The notes under the pieces are model-generated. The model worked only from the letters and a program-made list of their open reading frames with translations, did not search any database and was not told where the DNA came from. A program made the position numbers and the translations under genes. From Deltaproteobacteria bacterium (GTDB lineage: Bacteria > Desulfobacterota > Desulfobacteria > Desulfobacterales > C00003060), in the NCBI GenBank assembly GCA_030592345.1, contig JAUVJO010000005.1, positions 1 through 33,086 on the forward strand: a stretch of 33,086 bases of DNA. The letters run 5' to 3'. Below are positions 1 through 8,795 of the stretch, piece by piece; the stretch's first letter is position 1, and each line of letters opens with the position of its first letter.

Positions 1-126
1 GGCCATGAACATCAATAGCCGTGTTGCTCAGGCTTGCAATAGCCAGCTATTCCGCGCCTTCGCGCCTTGCTCTTGATGCTCATGACTCACCGAGAAAAGC
101 GCAATTTGTGACCTTCCGAGGTATAG
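1..126. repeat. Intergenic repeat, copy without MITE (paired with 28946-29173)
   Basis: ggccatgaacaYcaatagcYgtgttgctcaggcttgcaataRccagcta...gcgccttcgcgccttgctcttgatgctca...ccttccgaggtatag is shared with 28946-29173, which carries a ~103-bp insertion. Confidence 0.85.
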
Positions 127-365
127 CATCTGGTCACCAAAAAAGAGGACTGAGGGTTTATGCAAGGAGTATGTGTGGTCGACGAGACCGTTTCATGCTC
201 CTACGACCTCGAAACGCGGGTTGATTATTCATCGGTTTTGCACTAAATAGGGTCCACACCATTTGGATGAGATTGCCTACAAAAATTACGGGAGGGTTCC
301 TGTCACCTGAGAGGGGGAATGTCATGACCATAAAAAAACGTATTGCCATTGTTCGGGGAAGAAAC

Positions 366-875
366 ATGAGACGATTTTTCTCGGTTTTTGCGGTTTCGGG
401 CATTCTTTTTTTGTTGCCAGCTAGCCCTGTGTACTGTGAAGCTGTCACAGTATGGGGCGTAAACGTTGTTGAACATGGAATATACGTGGCTCAAATGCAG
501 CAGGGCGAAAAAATTGAACAGGCCCTTGGAGGCAGGCAACGTATCGTCGGACAAATGCACTTCCTGGAAGAAACTTACAAGATACCAGCAGTGCTTGGAA
601 CCCGGTTCGGGTTTACGTACACCATTAACGGCATGCCAAAACAGTCCGTGGTTCCTATTAAAATAATAAAACGTCATCCCGGTTTGAAGGACCCGGAAAA
701 AGGCCAGGAGGTTGTTAGCCAAGAATATGTGACACAACAAAAGATCGGTGAAGTCTGTGGCACTGGATACGGATTTGACCATAGTTGGGAGTTGGTCCCC
801 GGAAAATGGACTTTTGAGATATCTTACGAAGACAACATATTAGTAGATATCTCCTTTGATGTGTACAAGCCTTAA
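366..875 (+). CDS. Exported protein, possible DUF3859-like
   Basis: ORF 267-875; internal Met at 366 gives MRRFFSVFAVSGILFLLPASPVYC, a signal-peptide-like N-terminus. Family call from recalled sequence style only. Confidence 0.6.
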   Translation: MRRFFSVFAVSGILFLLPASPVYCEAVTVWGVNVVEHGIYVAQMQQGEKIEQALGGRQRIVGQMHFLEETYKIPAVLGTRFGFTYTINGMPKQSVVPIKIIKRHPGLKDPEKGQEVVSQEYVTQQKIGEVCGTGYGFDHSWELVPGKWTFEISYEDNILVDISFDVYKP

Positions 876-898
876 ATTGTCAAAACCCGAAGCTGTCC

Positions 899-1540
899 AT
901 GTATTCGCTAAAACTCAGCAAAGTACGCAAGTACTATTCCAGGACGCTGCTTTTTGATGGCATCTCCTTTGAGTTGTATCCGGGAGAGGTCCTGGCCATT
1001 TCCGGTTGGAACGGCTCCGGCAAGAGCACCTTGCTGCGCATCATTGCCGGTCTTGTGCAACCGTCAGCAGGCCAAGTTGAGATGTTCTTTAGAGATGAGC
1101 CCATACAAAGGGAATCCAGGCGGAGATTTCTAGGTATGGTCGCCCCGGCTCTCTCCCTGTATGAAGAGCTGACAGCCCTTGAGAACATGGAATTTTTCTG
1201 CAGGGTCAGGGGCGTCTCCTACGACCGTGGCAATTGCCTCAATATCATGGGTCGCGTTGGTTTGACTGAACACGCCCACAAGATATGCAGAAACTATTCC
1301 TCCGGCATGAAGCAGCGCTTGAAACTCGTTCAGGCGCTCCTGCACAAGCCCCCGCTGCTATTGCTGGATGAACCAGGATGCAACCTTGACACGAAAGGGA
1401 TGAAGATTGTAGAGAATATAGTTTCAGACCAGCGGCAGTTTGGGATAACTGTGATCGCATCTAACGAAAAGCGGGAGGTGGATTACGCAAACAGGGTCAT
1501 CAACTTATCTGAACGAAGCCATAGCAATCTGGCTGCGTGA
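899..1540 (+). CDS. ccmA: Heme exporter ATP-binding protein CcmA
   Basis: Walker A GWNGSGKST, signature YSSGMKQRLK, Walker B LLLLDEP; followed by ccmB, ccmC, ccmD, ccmE, ccmF. Confidence 0.9.
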   Translation: MYSLKLSKVRKYYSRTLLFDGISFELYPGEVLAISGWNGSGKSTLLRIIAGLVQPSAGQVEMFFRDEPIQRESRRRFLGMVAPALSLYEELTALENMEFFCRVRGVSYDRGNCLNIMGRVGLTEHAHKICRNYSSGMKQRLKLVQALLHKPPLLLLDEPGCNLDTKGMKIVENIVSDQRQFGITVIASNEKREVDYANRVINLSERSHSNLAA

Positions 1541-2177
1541 CCTGCGTAGCGAATTCAGGACGCGTTACGCCGTCAATGCCATCCTGATGTTTGCTGTGAC
1601 CACACTAATAGCAGTGAGTTTCTCAATAGGGTCGTTCCGTATCGCAGAAGCAGAGAAACCCTTCTTGTATGCGGTACTGCTGTGGATCATCCTGGTTTTC
1701 TCCGCGCTCTCCGGTCTTTCTCGCTCCTTTGTCAAAGAAGAAGAAGCAGGGACCATGGATGTATTAAGACTCTCTGCCCGTCCCCGGGCCGTATTCCTGG
1801 GGAAACTCTTTTTTAACTTAACGCTGTTGGGGGCCCTGGAGTTGATTATCGTGCCCTTGTTTATCCTCGTGATGAAATACAAGATAGAATTTCCCGGCTT
1901 TTTTGCGGCCATGCTCATCAGTGCCGGACTCGGTTTGGGTGCAGGCACCACCATCGTGGCGGCCATGATAGCCCAGGCCAGTGCCCGCGGCGCGCTGTTT
2001 TCCGCGCTTTCTTTCCCCCTCCTTTTACCCCTTATGATCACCGCCATAAAGGGATGTGAAAGGGCCGCCGTCGGCATTGACACAGCAGGCTGGCCTGAGG
2101 TCAGGATCGCTATTGCGTATGTGGTTATCATGGTTGTCATGTCGTTGTTCTTGTTTCCATTAATATGGGAGGAATAG
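1509..2177 (+). CDS. ccmB: Heme exporter membrane protein CcmB (start uncertain)
   Basis: Hydrophobic protein between ccmA and ccmC. The frame upstream of ATG 1587 reads LNEAIAIWLRDLRSEFRTRYAVNAIL, typical of a CcmB N-terminus, but has no ATG/GTG/TTG. Confidence 0.8.
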   Translation: MNEAIAIWLRDLRSEFRTRYAVNAILMFAVTTLIAVSFSIGSFRIAEAEKPFLYAVLLWIILVFSALSGLSRSFVKEEEAGTMDVLRLSARPRAVFLGKLFFNLTLLGALELIIVPLFILVMKYKIEFPGFFAAMLISAGLGLGAGTTIVAAMIAQASARGALFSALSFPLLLPLMITAIKGCERAAVGIDTAGWPEVRIAIAYVVIMVVMSLFLFPLIWEE

Positions 2178-2363
2178 ATAGAAGGATTGGGGAATCGGGG
2201 AATCAGTGAGCTAACGTCCCTAAAATGGCCAAGCCCAAAACTAGCTTTTTATAATTATTTTTTCAAGTCCTCAATTTTAGCTCACTTTAGACACTTTAGC
2301 TCACTTTAGGCACTCTATTGTGGCAAAATCTCCGATTGAGGCCGTGCTGATTATATTTCGATC

Positions 2364-3020
2364 ATGATATACAAAGTCTTTTTAACAATCTGGATGGCTG
2401 TTATCTTAGTGGCTGCATTCTTGTATACCGAAGCAGCCACAGGATTTCCTGGTGAGACATCCCGCATCTTGTTTTTTCACGTTCCTCAGGCATGGGTGGC
2501 AACGCTCTCTTTTCTGTTGTCTATGATAGCAAGCTGCGTCTATCTTGCCAGACGCAATGTCAAGGCAGACGATCTGGCGCTGTCGGCAGCAGAGTTAGGA
2601 TTTCTGTTCTGTGTACTTGCCACGGTAACTGGGTCAATATTTGCCAAGGCGAGCTGGGGGTCTTTCTGGAATTGGGACCCACGGGAAACCTCTATTGTCA
2701 TACTCCTTATGATCTACGGTGCCTATTTTGCCCTTCGTTCGGCAGTCGCTGACCCGGAAAAAAAACGTGTGTTTGCCGGGGTGTATGCTATCCTTGCCTT
2801 TCTTACCGTGCCTTTCTTGGTCTTTGTTATACCGCGGATAACAGCCTCGCTGCATCCTGAAGACACCATGAATCCCGCAAATCCCGGCATGGACCCGAAG
2901 ACCTTAAAGGTGTTTTTGGGCTCATTATTGGCCTACACGGCGCTATTTGTCTGGATGCTCCGGTTAAGGATGAGGATTCTGAGAATTGAGGGGAATAGGA
3001 TTGAGGGATTCAGGGATTGA
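2364..3020 (+). CDS. ccmC: Heme exporter/handling protein CcmC
   Basis: HVPQAW and WGSFWNWDPRETS tryptophan-rich heme-handling motif; multiple TM segments. Confidence 0.92.
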   Translation: MIYKVFLTIWMAVILVAAFLYTEAATGFPGETSRILFFHVPQAWVATLSFLLSMIASCVYLARRNVKADDLALSAAELGFLFCVLATVTGSIFAKASWGSFWNWDPRETSIVILLMIYGAYFALRSAVADPEKKRVFAGVYAILAFLTVPFLVFVIPRITASLHPEDTMNPANPGMDPKTLKVFLGSLLAYTALFVWMLRLRMRILRIEGNRIEGFRD

Positions 3021-3222
3021 GGGATTGAGGAATCGAGGGATTCTGGGATTCTGGGATTATAGATTTATGGATACCTAAATATTGCGGAGTGCGGAGTGCG
3101 GATTCAGGGATTATAGATTTTGGATACCTGATAGTATTGCGGAATTCGGATTGCGGAATGCGGCATTCAGAATGTAAGAAAAGATGAAACGAGTATTCCA
3201 CAACGAACTACGAACCACGGAG
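2966..3222. repeat. Degenerate 8-nt then 7-nt phrase arrays (gggattga / gcggagt / acgaact flavours)
   Basis: gggattca gggattga gggattga ggaatcga gggattct gggattct; then gcggagt gcggagt gcggatt; attgcgg aattcgg attgcgg aatgcgg; acaacga actacga accacgg. Confidence 0.85.
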
Positions 3223-3229
3223 AAAATAC

Positions 3230-3358
3230 ATGAAAGATGGTCTCGGTTTTGTCATGGGGGTCAATCTGGTTATTTGGTGTGGCATAGCCTTTTATCTTTT
3301 CGTTTTGGACCGAAAAATCAAGAAACTGGAAGAAACACACACGAATAAGGAAAGATGA
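3230..3358 (+). CDS. ccmD: CcmD-like small membrane protein (42 aa)
   Basis: MKDGLGFVMGVNLVIWCGIAFYLFVLDRKIKKLEETHTNKER: one TM followed by a basic helix, between ccmC and ccmE; ATGA overlap with ccmE. Below the 60-aa cutoff of the ORF track. Confidence 0.8.
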   Translation: MKDGLGFVMGVNLVIWCGIAFYLFVLDRKIKKLEETHTNKER

Positions 3359-3735
3359 AAAAATCTTACGTCATTGGTGGCGTTATCGTAATTCTGGCCA
3401 TGGTTATGGCCATGTATTCCTTTAAATCGACATTGACTGCCTATGTGACTGTTCAAGAGGCCAAGGCAAGCAAGAGGCCCGTGCAGGTGGCCGGCATTGT
3501 AGCCAAGGGCACTGCCAGGTATGACTTGAAGAGCAATGACTTGGTTTTTACTCTGCGCGAAGATGGTGGCGATGAGATGAAGGTGGAATATGATGGACCA
3601 GTGCCTGGAAATTTTGATGATGTAAACAAAATCGTGGTTATTGGAAAATACGAGCCGGAAAAGCAAGTGTTTGCAGCCAGGGAAGTGCTGGTCAAATGTC
3701 CCACAAAATATGAAGGGCGGGTTAAGGGAGAATGA
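3355..3735 (+). CDS. ccmE: Cytochrome c maturation protein CcmE, CxxxY variant
   Basis: N-terminal TM plus OB-fold-like domain, C-terminal LVKCPTKYEG where the classical protein has HxxxY. Confidence 0.9.
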   Translation: MKKSYVIGGVIVILAMVMAMYSFKSTLTAYVTVQEAKASKRPVQVAGIVAKGTARYDLKSNDLVFTLREDGGDEMKVEYDGPVPGNFDDVNKIVVIGKYEPEKQVFAAREVLVKCPTKYEGRVKGE

Positions 3736-5960
3736 ACAATTTCGGTCAGGTTACCATGTGGCTCGGACTGATTGCTGTAAGCATATCATCAATCTGTTAC
3801 CTGGTCCTGTGCTATAGAAAAGAAAACACCATCGCCAGAATCACCGCCCGGCTGAGCTTTCTTGGTTTTGCCGCTTTTGTGACTGTTGCCTCAGTCCTAC
3901 TGATGCACTTTATACTCAACAATGAGTTTGTGTATAGCTATGTGGCACGATATTCGTCCAGGGATCTCCCTTTGGAGTATTTGATCAGCTCTTTCTGGGC
4001 TGGCCAGGAAGGAAGCTTCCTGCTGTGGGTGCTGCTCGGGGCATGGCTCGGCATATTGCTTATGTTCAAGGCAGGGGACATGGAACCGCAGGTGATGCTC
4101 ATCTACAACCTGAACAACATCTTCCTTGCTATTCTCTTGATTAAGCAAAGCCCCTTTCTCCTGCTCCCAATGGCCCCTCCTGACGGCCATGGACTGAATA
4201 TGCTCTTACAGGATCCTTGGATGGTCATCCACCCACCGGTAGTATTTCTCGGTTATGCGGCATTTACCATCCCGTTTGCCTATTCGACCTCAGCCCTGTG
4301 GCGCAGGGAATATGATCAATGGATCAAGCCAGCCCTGCCGTGGACGGTTTTCGCTTTCGTCACCCTGGGCGCAGGAATCATCATTGGCGGGTATTGGTCG
4401 TACAAGGTGCTGGGCTGGGGTGGCTATTGGGGTTGGGACCCGGTGGAAAACGCATCCCTCTTGCCGTGGCTCGCAGGCATGGCCCTGATGCACGGCATGA
4501 TCTTGCAGCAGACGCGCAAGAAATTGCGAAAAACCAACTTTGTACTGGCGGCCTCTTCTTTTGTTCTCGTCATTTACTGTACGTTTCTTACCAGATCAGG
4601 TGTGCTGGCAGATTTTTCAGTTCATTCTTTTGTGGATCTTGGCATCACCGGCTGGCTGGTAGTCTTTATGTTCGCCTTTATTGCCATCTCACTGGGACTG
4701 CTGATCGCCAGGGCAAAAGAGATTCCCGTGTCCAAGAAGGGCGGAAGCATGAGCTATTTCTCCAGGGAATTCGGTCTTATCGCGGCCATAATCATCCTTT
4801 GCCTGTCCACCGTCATAATAGGCATGGGCACATCTGCACCTCTGATAACCAGGGTGCTTGAAAAAGCCTCAAAGGTGTCAACCCAGTTTTACGTGGACAC
4901 GAATCTGCCGCTGGCCATTCTTATGCTTTTCCTCCTGAGCTTTGTTCCACTGCTCGTTTGGGGAAAAAACAGCTTTTCGAGCCTCAGGCCGAAACTCCTC
5001 TGGGCGATTGCAGGCGCAATCGTGTCTGTAGCTGTAACCCTGCTAAATGGATATCCTGGCATGGGTGTGCTGCTCCTATCATTGCTTGCCGGTGCCGCTG
5101 CCGGCATAAACCTCTTGCTGGCCGCAAGGCTCGTCACAAAAAAAATCACCGTCTCAGGCGCTGCCATTGCGCATTTAGGAGTGGCCTTCATGTTTCTCGG
5201 CATAGTGGCCTCTTCTTCCTATGATCGGTCAGAAAAAGTGTTATTGCCTCAAGGCACTGTCAAAAGCGCCATGGGCTACGACATCAAATTCAATGGGCCA
5301 AGATACTCAAAAGAGGGGAAAGGGGTGCGTCTGCATATTCCTCTGGATATCAAAAAGGGAAAAAGTCAATTCGTCGCGTGGCCCGATATCTATACGGAAC
5401 GTACCCGCAATGGCCAGGTCAACCGGTTCATCCATCCCCATATTGGGCGGGGACTCATTGCAGACCTTTACATATCGCCTGTGGATTTCGATCCAGGCAT
5501 AGAAACGGCTTCGGAAAACGAGATTGTGTTGAAAAAAGGAAAGACAGGACAGTTCCATGACTACGAACTCACGTTTATGGCCTTTGACGTGTCAGGCATG
5601 ATGGGCAAAAAGGACGCCCAGCACATGAGCGTAGGTGCCACTATCGTAGTCTCGTACAAAGGCGGAGAACCTGTAACAATAAAACCGGTCATCACCATGG
5701 GAAAACCGGACAGCCCATCAAGCCGAGTCAAATTGCCTGGCGACCAAGAGGCCCACCTGACACTTAAGGGCATAGATGCAGGCGCTAAGACCATCGGTCT
5801 TGTCTATGAGGGGCCGGAATCTGCCCCAGAAAAAAGCGCTCAAAAAAGCCCGCCTGCCGTCATTGCAGAGGTCAGTATCAAACCAGGCATGACCATCCTG
5901 TGGCTGGGGACCTGCCTGATCCTTGTTGGCGGCAGCATCGCCATCCCCCGCCGCTGGTAG
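3732..5960 (+). CDS. ccmF: Cytochrome c maturation heme lyase CcmF
   Basis: GGYWGWDPVENASLLPWL WWD motif, many TM segments, ATGA overlap with ccmE. Confidence 0.95.
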   Translation: MNNFGQVTMWLGLIAVSISSICYLVLCYRKENTIARITARLSFLGFAAFVTVASVLLMHFILNNEFVYSYVARYSSRDLPLEYLISSFWAGQEGSFLLWVLLGAWLGILLMFKAGDMEPQVMLIYNLNNIFLAILLIKQSPFLLLPMAPPDGHGLNMLLQDPWMVIHPPVVFLGYAAFTIPFAYSTSALWRREYDQWIKPALPWTVFAFVTLGAGIIIGGYWSYKVLGWGGYWGWDPVENASLLPWLAGMALMHGMILQQTRKKLRKTNFVLAASSFVLVIYCTFLTRSGVLADFSVHSFVDLGITGWLVVFMFAFIAISLGLLIARAKEIPVSKKGGSMSYFSREFGLIAAIIILCLSTVIIGMGTSAPLITRVLEKASKVSTQFYVDTNLPLAILMLFLLSFVPLLVWGKNSFSSLRPKLLWAIAGAIVSVAVTLLNGYPGMGVLLLSLLAGAAAGINLLLAARLVTKKITVSGAAIAHLGVAFMFLGIVASSSYDRSEKVLLPQGTVKSAMGYDIKFNGPRYSKEGKGVRLHIPLDIKKGKSQFVAWPDIYTERTRNGQVNRFIHPHIGRGLIADLYISPVDFDPGIETASENEIVLKKGKTGQFHDYELTFMAFDVSGMMGKKDAQHMSVGATIVVSYKGGEPVTIKPVITMGKPDSPSSRVKLPGDQEAHLTLKGIDAGAKTIGLVYEGPESAPEKSAQKSPPAVIAEVSIKPGMTILWLGTCLILVGGSIAIPRRW

Positions 5961-6054
5961 AAATGATGAACCATTGGCTTTTCGTAGACGGATTATCGGG
6001 TAAACGCTTGTGGTAGTGATATTGTTTTGTCGGTTTATAGAATTTCCAAGATGT

Positions 6055-6297
6055 TTATCTACTGTGGGCAATAAATCCTATCATTGCAAGAAGAACAACG
6101 GCTACACCAAAACCCATATAAGCTGAATTGAACACATTCGCCTTTTTAACAGCATCAAAAAGATCTCCATTAAAAATATAGCCCCAATAAAGGACAAAAC
6201 CATAGTTCGTCAGCAAGGCCAGTTTGATTTGTCCAATAAGAAGTGCCGCCGTACTCAGCCCCAGAAGCAACATGATCTGCATCAGAGGCACATCCAA
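6055..6297 (-). CDS. Small hypothetical membrane protein (80 aa)
   Basis: Hydrophobic ORF with two to three plausible TM segments. Confidence 0.45.
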   Translation of the reverse strand: MDVPLMQIMLLLGLSTAALLIGQIKLALLTNYGFVLYWGYIFNGDLFDAVKKANVFNSAYMGFGVAVVLLAMIGFIAHSR

Positions 6298-6406
6298 TTG
6301 TGTTGTCTGGAAGAACTCTATGGTCTTACCTCCGCATGAAAAGTGCGAGTTTTCTATGGCCTTGTGGATGCTATCCGCATTAAGGTGCCTTATGGCTAAC
6401 CGTATT

Positions 6407-6543
6407 TATAGATTTCCAGATAAACAATTTCACTGCGTTATCGCTCGAAATCCTCGACAATGTACTCCCATGTACGCCTTACTCGGATTTCTCCCTCTGG
6501 TCCCGCTGAAAGCGGGATGAAATTATTTATCTGAAAATCTATA
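6407..6543. repeat. Palindromic element, diverged relative of the 105-bp MITE-like family
   Basis: Ends TATAGATTTCCAGATAAACAATTTCA / rc TATAGATTTTCAGATAAATAATTTCA (24/26). Shares CACYGCGTTATCG and CTCCCTCTGG with the other copies. Confidence 0.75.
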
Positions 6544-6974
6544 GCATAATTGATGCCAATTTCTTCCCGGACGGATATTTTCGAGAAAAGCCTTAAAAAT
6601 AAAGGTGTTATCCGTATCCTGCGCGCCATTTGGATGTTCGCATGTTGACAAAATGTGAAAATGCCTAATAAAAAGCACCAAAACCGATCCAATATCTCGT
6701 GACAAAGCAAAGAGCAGCCGCTGTTCCGGGTGTTGCGGTCACGGCGGACCGGCCCCTTTCTCTGCTTCAGACGGATCAACGGCTCAGCCCCATAAACCGG
6801 CTTGATAACCTCATGATTTTTCTGTTGATCTGAGTTTTGGTTGGAATAAGGATATCATCACCCCGATTTTTTGTTGACTTTTGCATGGTAATTGTCGATA
6901 ATCAAAAGAACTCACATAGTTGCGAATTTACTTCACATCCGCAAGCTACTTGCTTTGCCTTCTAAAGGAGCACA

Positions 6975-7274
6975 ATGTTCGTCATCGGCCATTTTCTCAA
7001 TGCCCTCACAACGGTTCTCGATTATGCTCTCCTCTTTTACATGTGGATTATCGTCGCTCGTGCCGTCCTTTCTTGGGTAAGCCCTGATCCTTATAATCCT
7101 ATTGTCCGTTTTATTAATAATGTCACTGAACCCGTGTTGTATCCTGTAAGGAAACGACTTCCGTTTGGCTTTAGCGGCATTGACTTCTCCCCCATGCTTG
7201 TGTTGCTTGCCATCATATTCTTACGTCTCTTTATCGTAAGCACCTTATCGGAATTGGCGCGAAGGCTATTGTAG
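6975..7274 (+). CDS. YggT family membrane protein
   Basis: VLSWVSPDPYNPIVRFINNVTEPVLYPVRKRLP motif, TM segments. Confidence 0.85.
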   Translation: MFVIGHFLNALTTVLDYALLFYMWIIVARAVLSWVSPDPYNPIVRFINNVTEPVLYPVRKRLPFGFSGIDFSPMLVLLAIIFLRLFIVSTLSELARRLL

Positions 7275-7321
7275 CAACCCCCAAAAAAGATAAGTATCTA
7301 AACACGTAGGGGAAAAAACCG

Positions 7322-8404
7322 ATGGCAAAGATAGATGCATTCTTCAAATTAATGCACGAGCAAGGGGCCTCTGACCTCCACCTCGCCGCAGGCGAACCAC
7401 CAATGGTGCGAATTGTTGGTGACATCGAGCGCATCAAGTACCCCGTACTCGACAATGACGCACTCAGAGCCATGCTCTACGAAATCACGCCCGAAGACAA
7501 GATAAAGGTCTTTGAAGAGACCGGAGATGTCGATTTTGGATATGAGATCCTTGGTCTTGCCCGCTACCGGGCAAATTTCTTCATGCAAAAAAACGGTATC
7601 GGGGCGGTCTTCCGGGAAATTCCCAGTATCATCTCGACTGTGCAGCAACTAGGGCTGCCGCAAGTTGTATCCAAGCTAGCGTCCCTTCCACGCGGTCTGG
7701 TGCTGGTCACGGGTCCCACTGGAAGCGGTAAATCTACAACACTGGCAGCTATTATCGACCAGGCCAACAGGATTCGAAAAGACCACATTATTACGATTGA
7801 AGACCCCATTGAATTCGTCCACAATAGTCAAGGGTGTATTGTGAATCAGCGGGAAATTGGCGTCCATACGAGGTCTTTTGAAGCGGCTCTTCGAGGCGCA
7901 CTTCGTGAAGATCCCGACATTATTCTTGTGGGTGAAATGAGAGATCTTGAGACCATTTCCTTGGCTATCGAGGCAGCCACAACCGGACATCTTGTCTTTG
8001 GCACTGTGCACACTACAAGTGCCATCAGCACCGTGGACCGCGTGGTCGAGGTCTTTCCTGCCGCCCAGCAAGAACACGTTCGATCAACCCTTGCAGATGG
8101 CTTGCGTGCCGTGTTGGCCCAGGTTCTTTTCAAACGGGTGGACAAGAAGGGCCGGTGTGTAGCACTGGAAATCATGATTGCCACCCCAGCGGTCCGCAAC
8201 CTTATTCGTGAGGGCAAATCCCACCAGATCCCCTCCATGATACAAGCAGGAAAAAAATACGGCATGCAGCTTTTAGACGATGCGATCATGGACCTATATA
8301 AGAGGCGATGGATCGGTGCGGATGAGGCGTATGCCAAATCGAATGACAAGAAGAGATTTCGGCCCCTTCTGAAGAGTGCCCCTGCTGATTTTACGGAAGT
8401 ATAA
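7322..8404 (+). CDS. pilT: Type IV pilus retraction ATPase PilT family
   Basis: GASDLHLAAGEPPMVRIVGD, GPTGSGKSTTLAAIID, EDPIEFVH, VGEMRDLETISLAIEAATTGHLVFGTVHT. Confidence 0.92.
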   Translation: MAKIDAFFKLMHEQGASDLHLAAGEPPMVRIVGDIERIKYPVLDNDALRAMLYEITPEDKIKVFEETGDVDFGYEILGLARYRANFFMQKNGIGAVFREIPSIISTVQQLGLPQVVSKLASLPRGLVLVTGPTGSGKSTTLAAIIDQANRIRKDHIITIEDPIEFVHNSQGCIVNQREIGVHTRSFEAALRGALREDPDIILVGEMRDLETISLAIEAATTGHLVFGTVHTTSAISTVDRVVEVFPAAQQEHVRSTLADGLRAVLAQVLFKRVDKKGRCVALEIMIATPAVRNLIREGKSHQIPSMIQAGKKYGMQLLDDAIMDLYKRRWIGADEAYAKSNDKKRFRPLLKSAPADFTEV

Positions 8405-8458
8405 GGAGCTGAAAGCTCAAAGCTGAAAGTGGAGAGTTGAAAGTGGAGAGTTGAAAGC
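8405..8458. repeat. Degenerate (T)GAAAGC-type 7-nt array starting right after the pilT stop
   Basis: ggagctgaaagctcaaagctgaaagtggagagttgaaagtggagagttgaaag; inverted counterpart at 8744-8785. Confidence 0.8.
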
Positions 8459-8501
8459 CAAAAAGGGAGGGCGGTTCTTTTTGGTTAAATTTTTGGTAAG
8501 C

Positions 8502-8730
8502 GTTCACAGGTTCAGGGTTCAACGTTCAGGGTTAGGGAAAAGACTGAAATTGGATCCCCGAAATCCTCGTAAAAAATGCGGGTTTTGCCACATCATTGCC
8601 AAGTGCCGTGTTCCGGATTTGTGGGGATTTGGAAGCGGTCGGTTTTCCCCTACAAAACGTTTACAAAATGGCGTATGAAGATGAGAATACAACCTTTGAA
8701 CCCCTGAACCTTTGAACCCGTGAACGGTTA
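8502..8730. repeat. Inverted-array cassette (GTTCAGGG left, CCCTGAAC right)
   Basis: Left gttcacaggttcagggttcaacgttcagggtt 8502-8533; right aacctttgaacccctgaacctttgaacccgtgaacggtt 8691-8729. Confidence 0.75.
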
Positions 8731-8743
8731 CAACTTTTGTTAC

Positions 8744-8785
8744 CTTTGAGCTTTCAGCTTTCAGCTTTCGGCTTTCATCCTTCAG
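8744..8785. repeat. 7-nt array (CTTTCAG), inverted relative to 8405-8458
   Basis: ctttgagctttcagctttcagctttcggctttcatccttcag. Confidence 0.8.
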
Positions 8786-8795
8786 GGAAGATGAC

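Noticed and set aside
6438-6779. Minus-strand ORF of 113 aa
   Set aside because: Its C-terminal part is translated from the palindromic repeat at 6407-6543 and the remainder has no protein-like features.
8405-8785. CRISPR array
   Set aside because: Repeats are 7-8 nt, degenerate and contiguous, with no uniform spacers and no cas genes.
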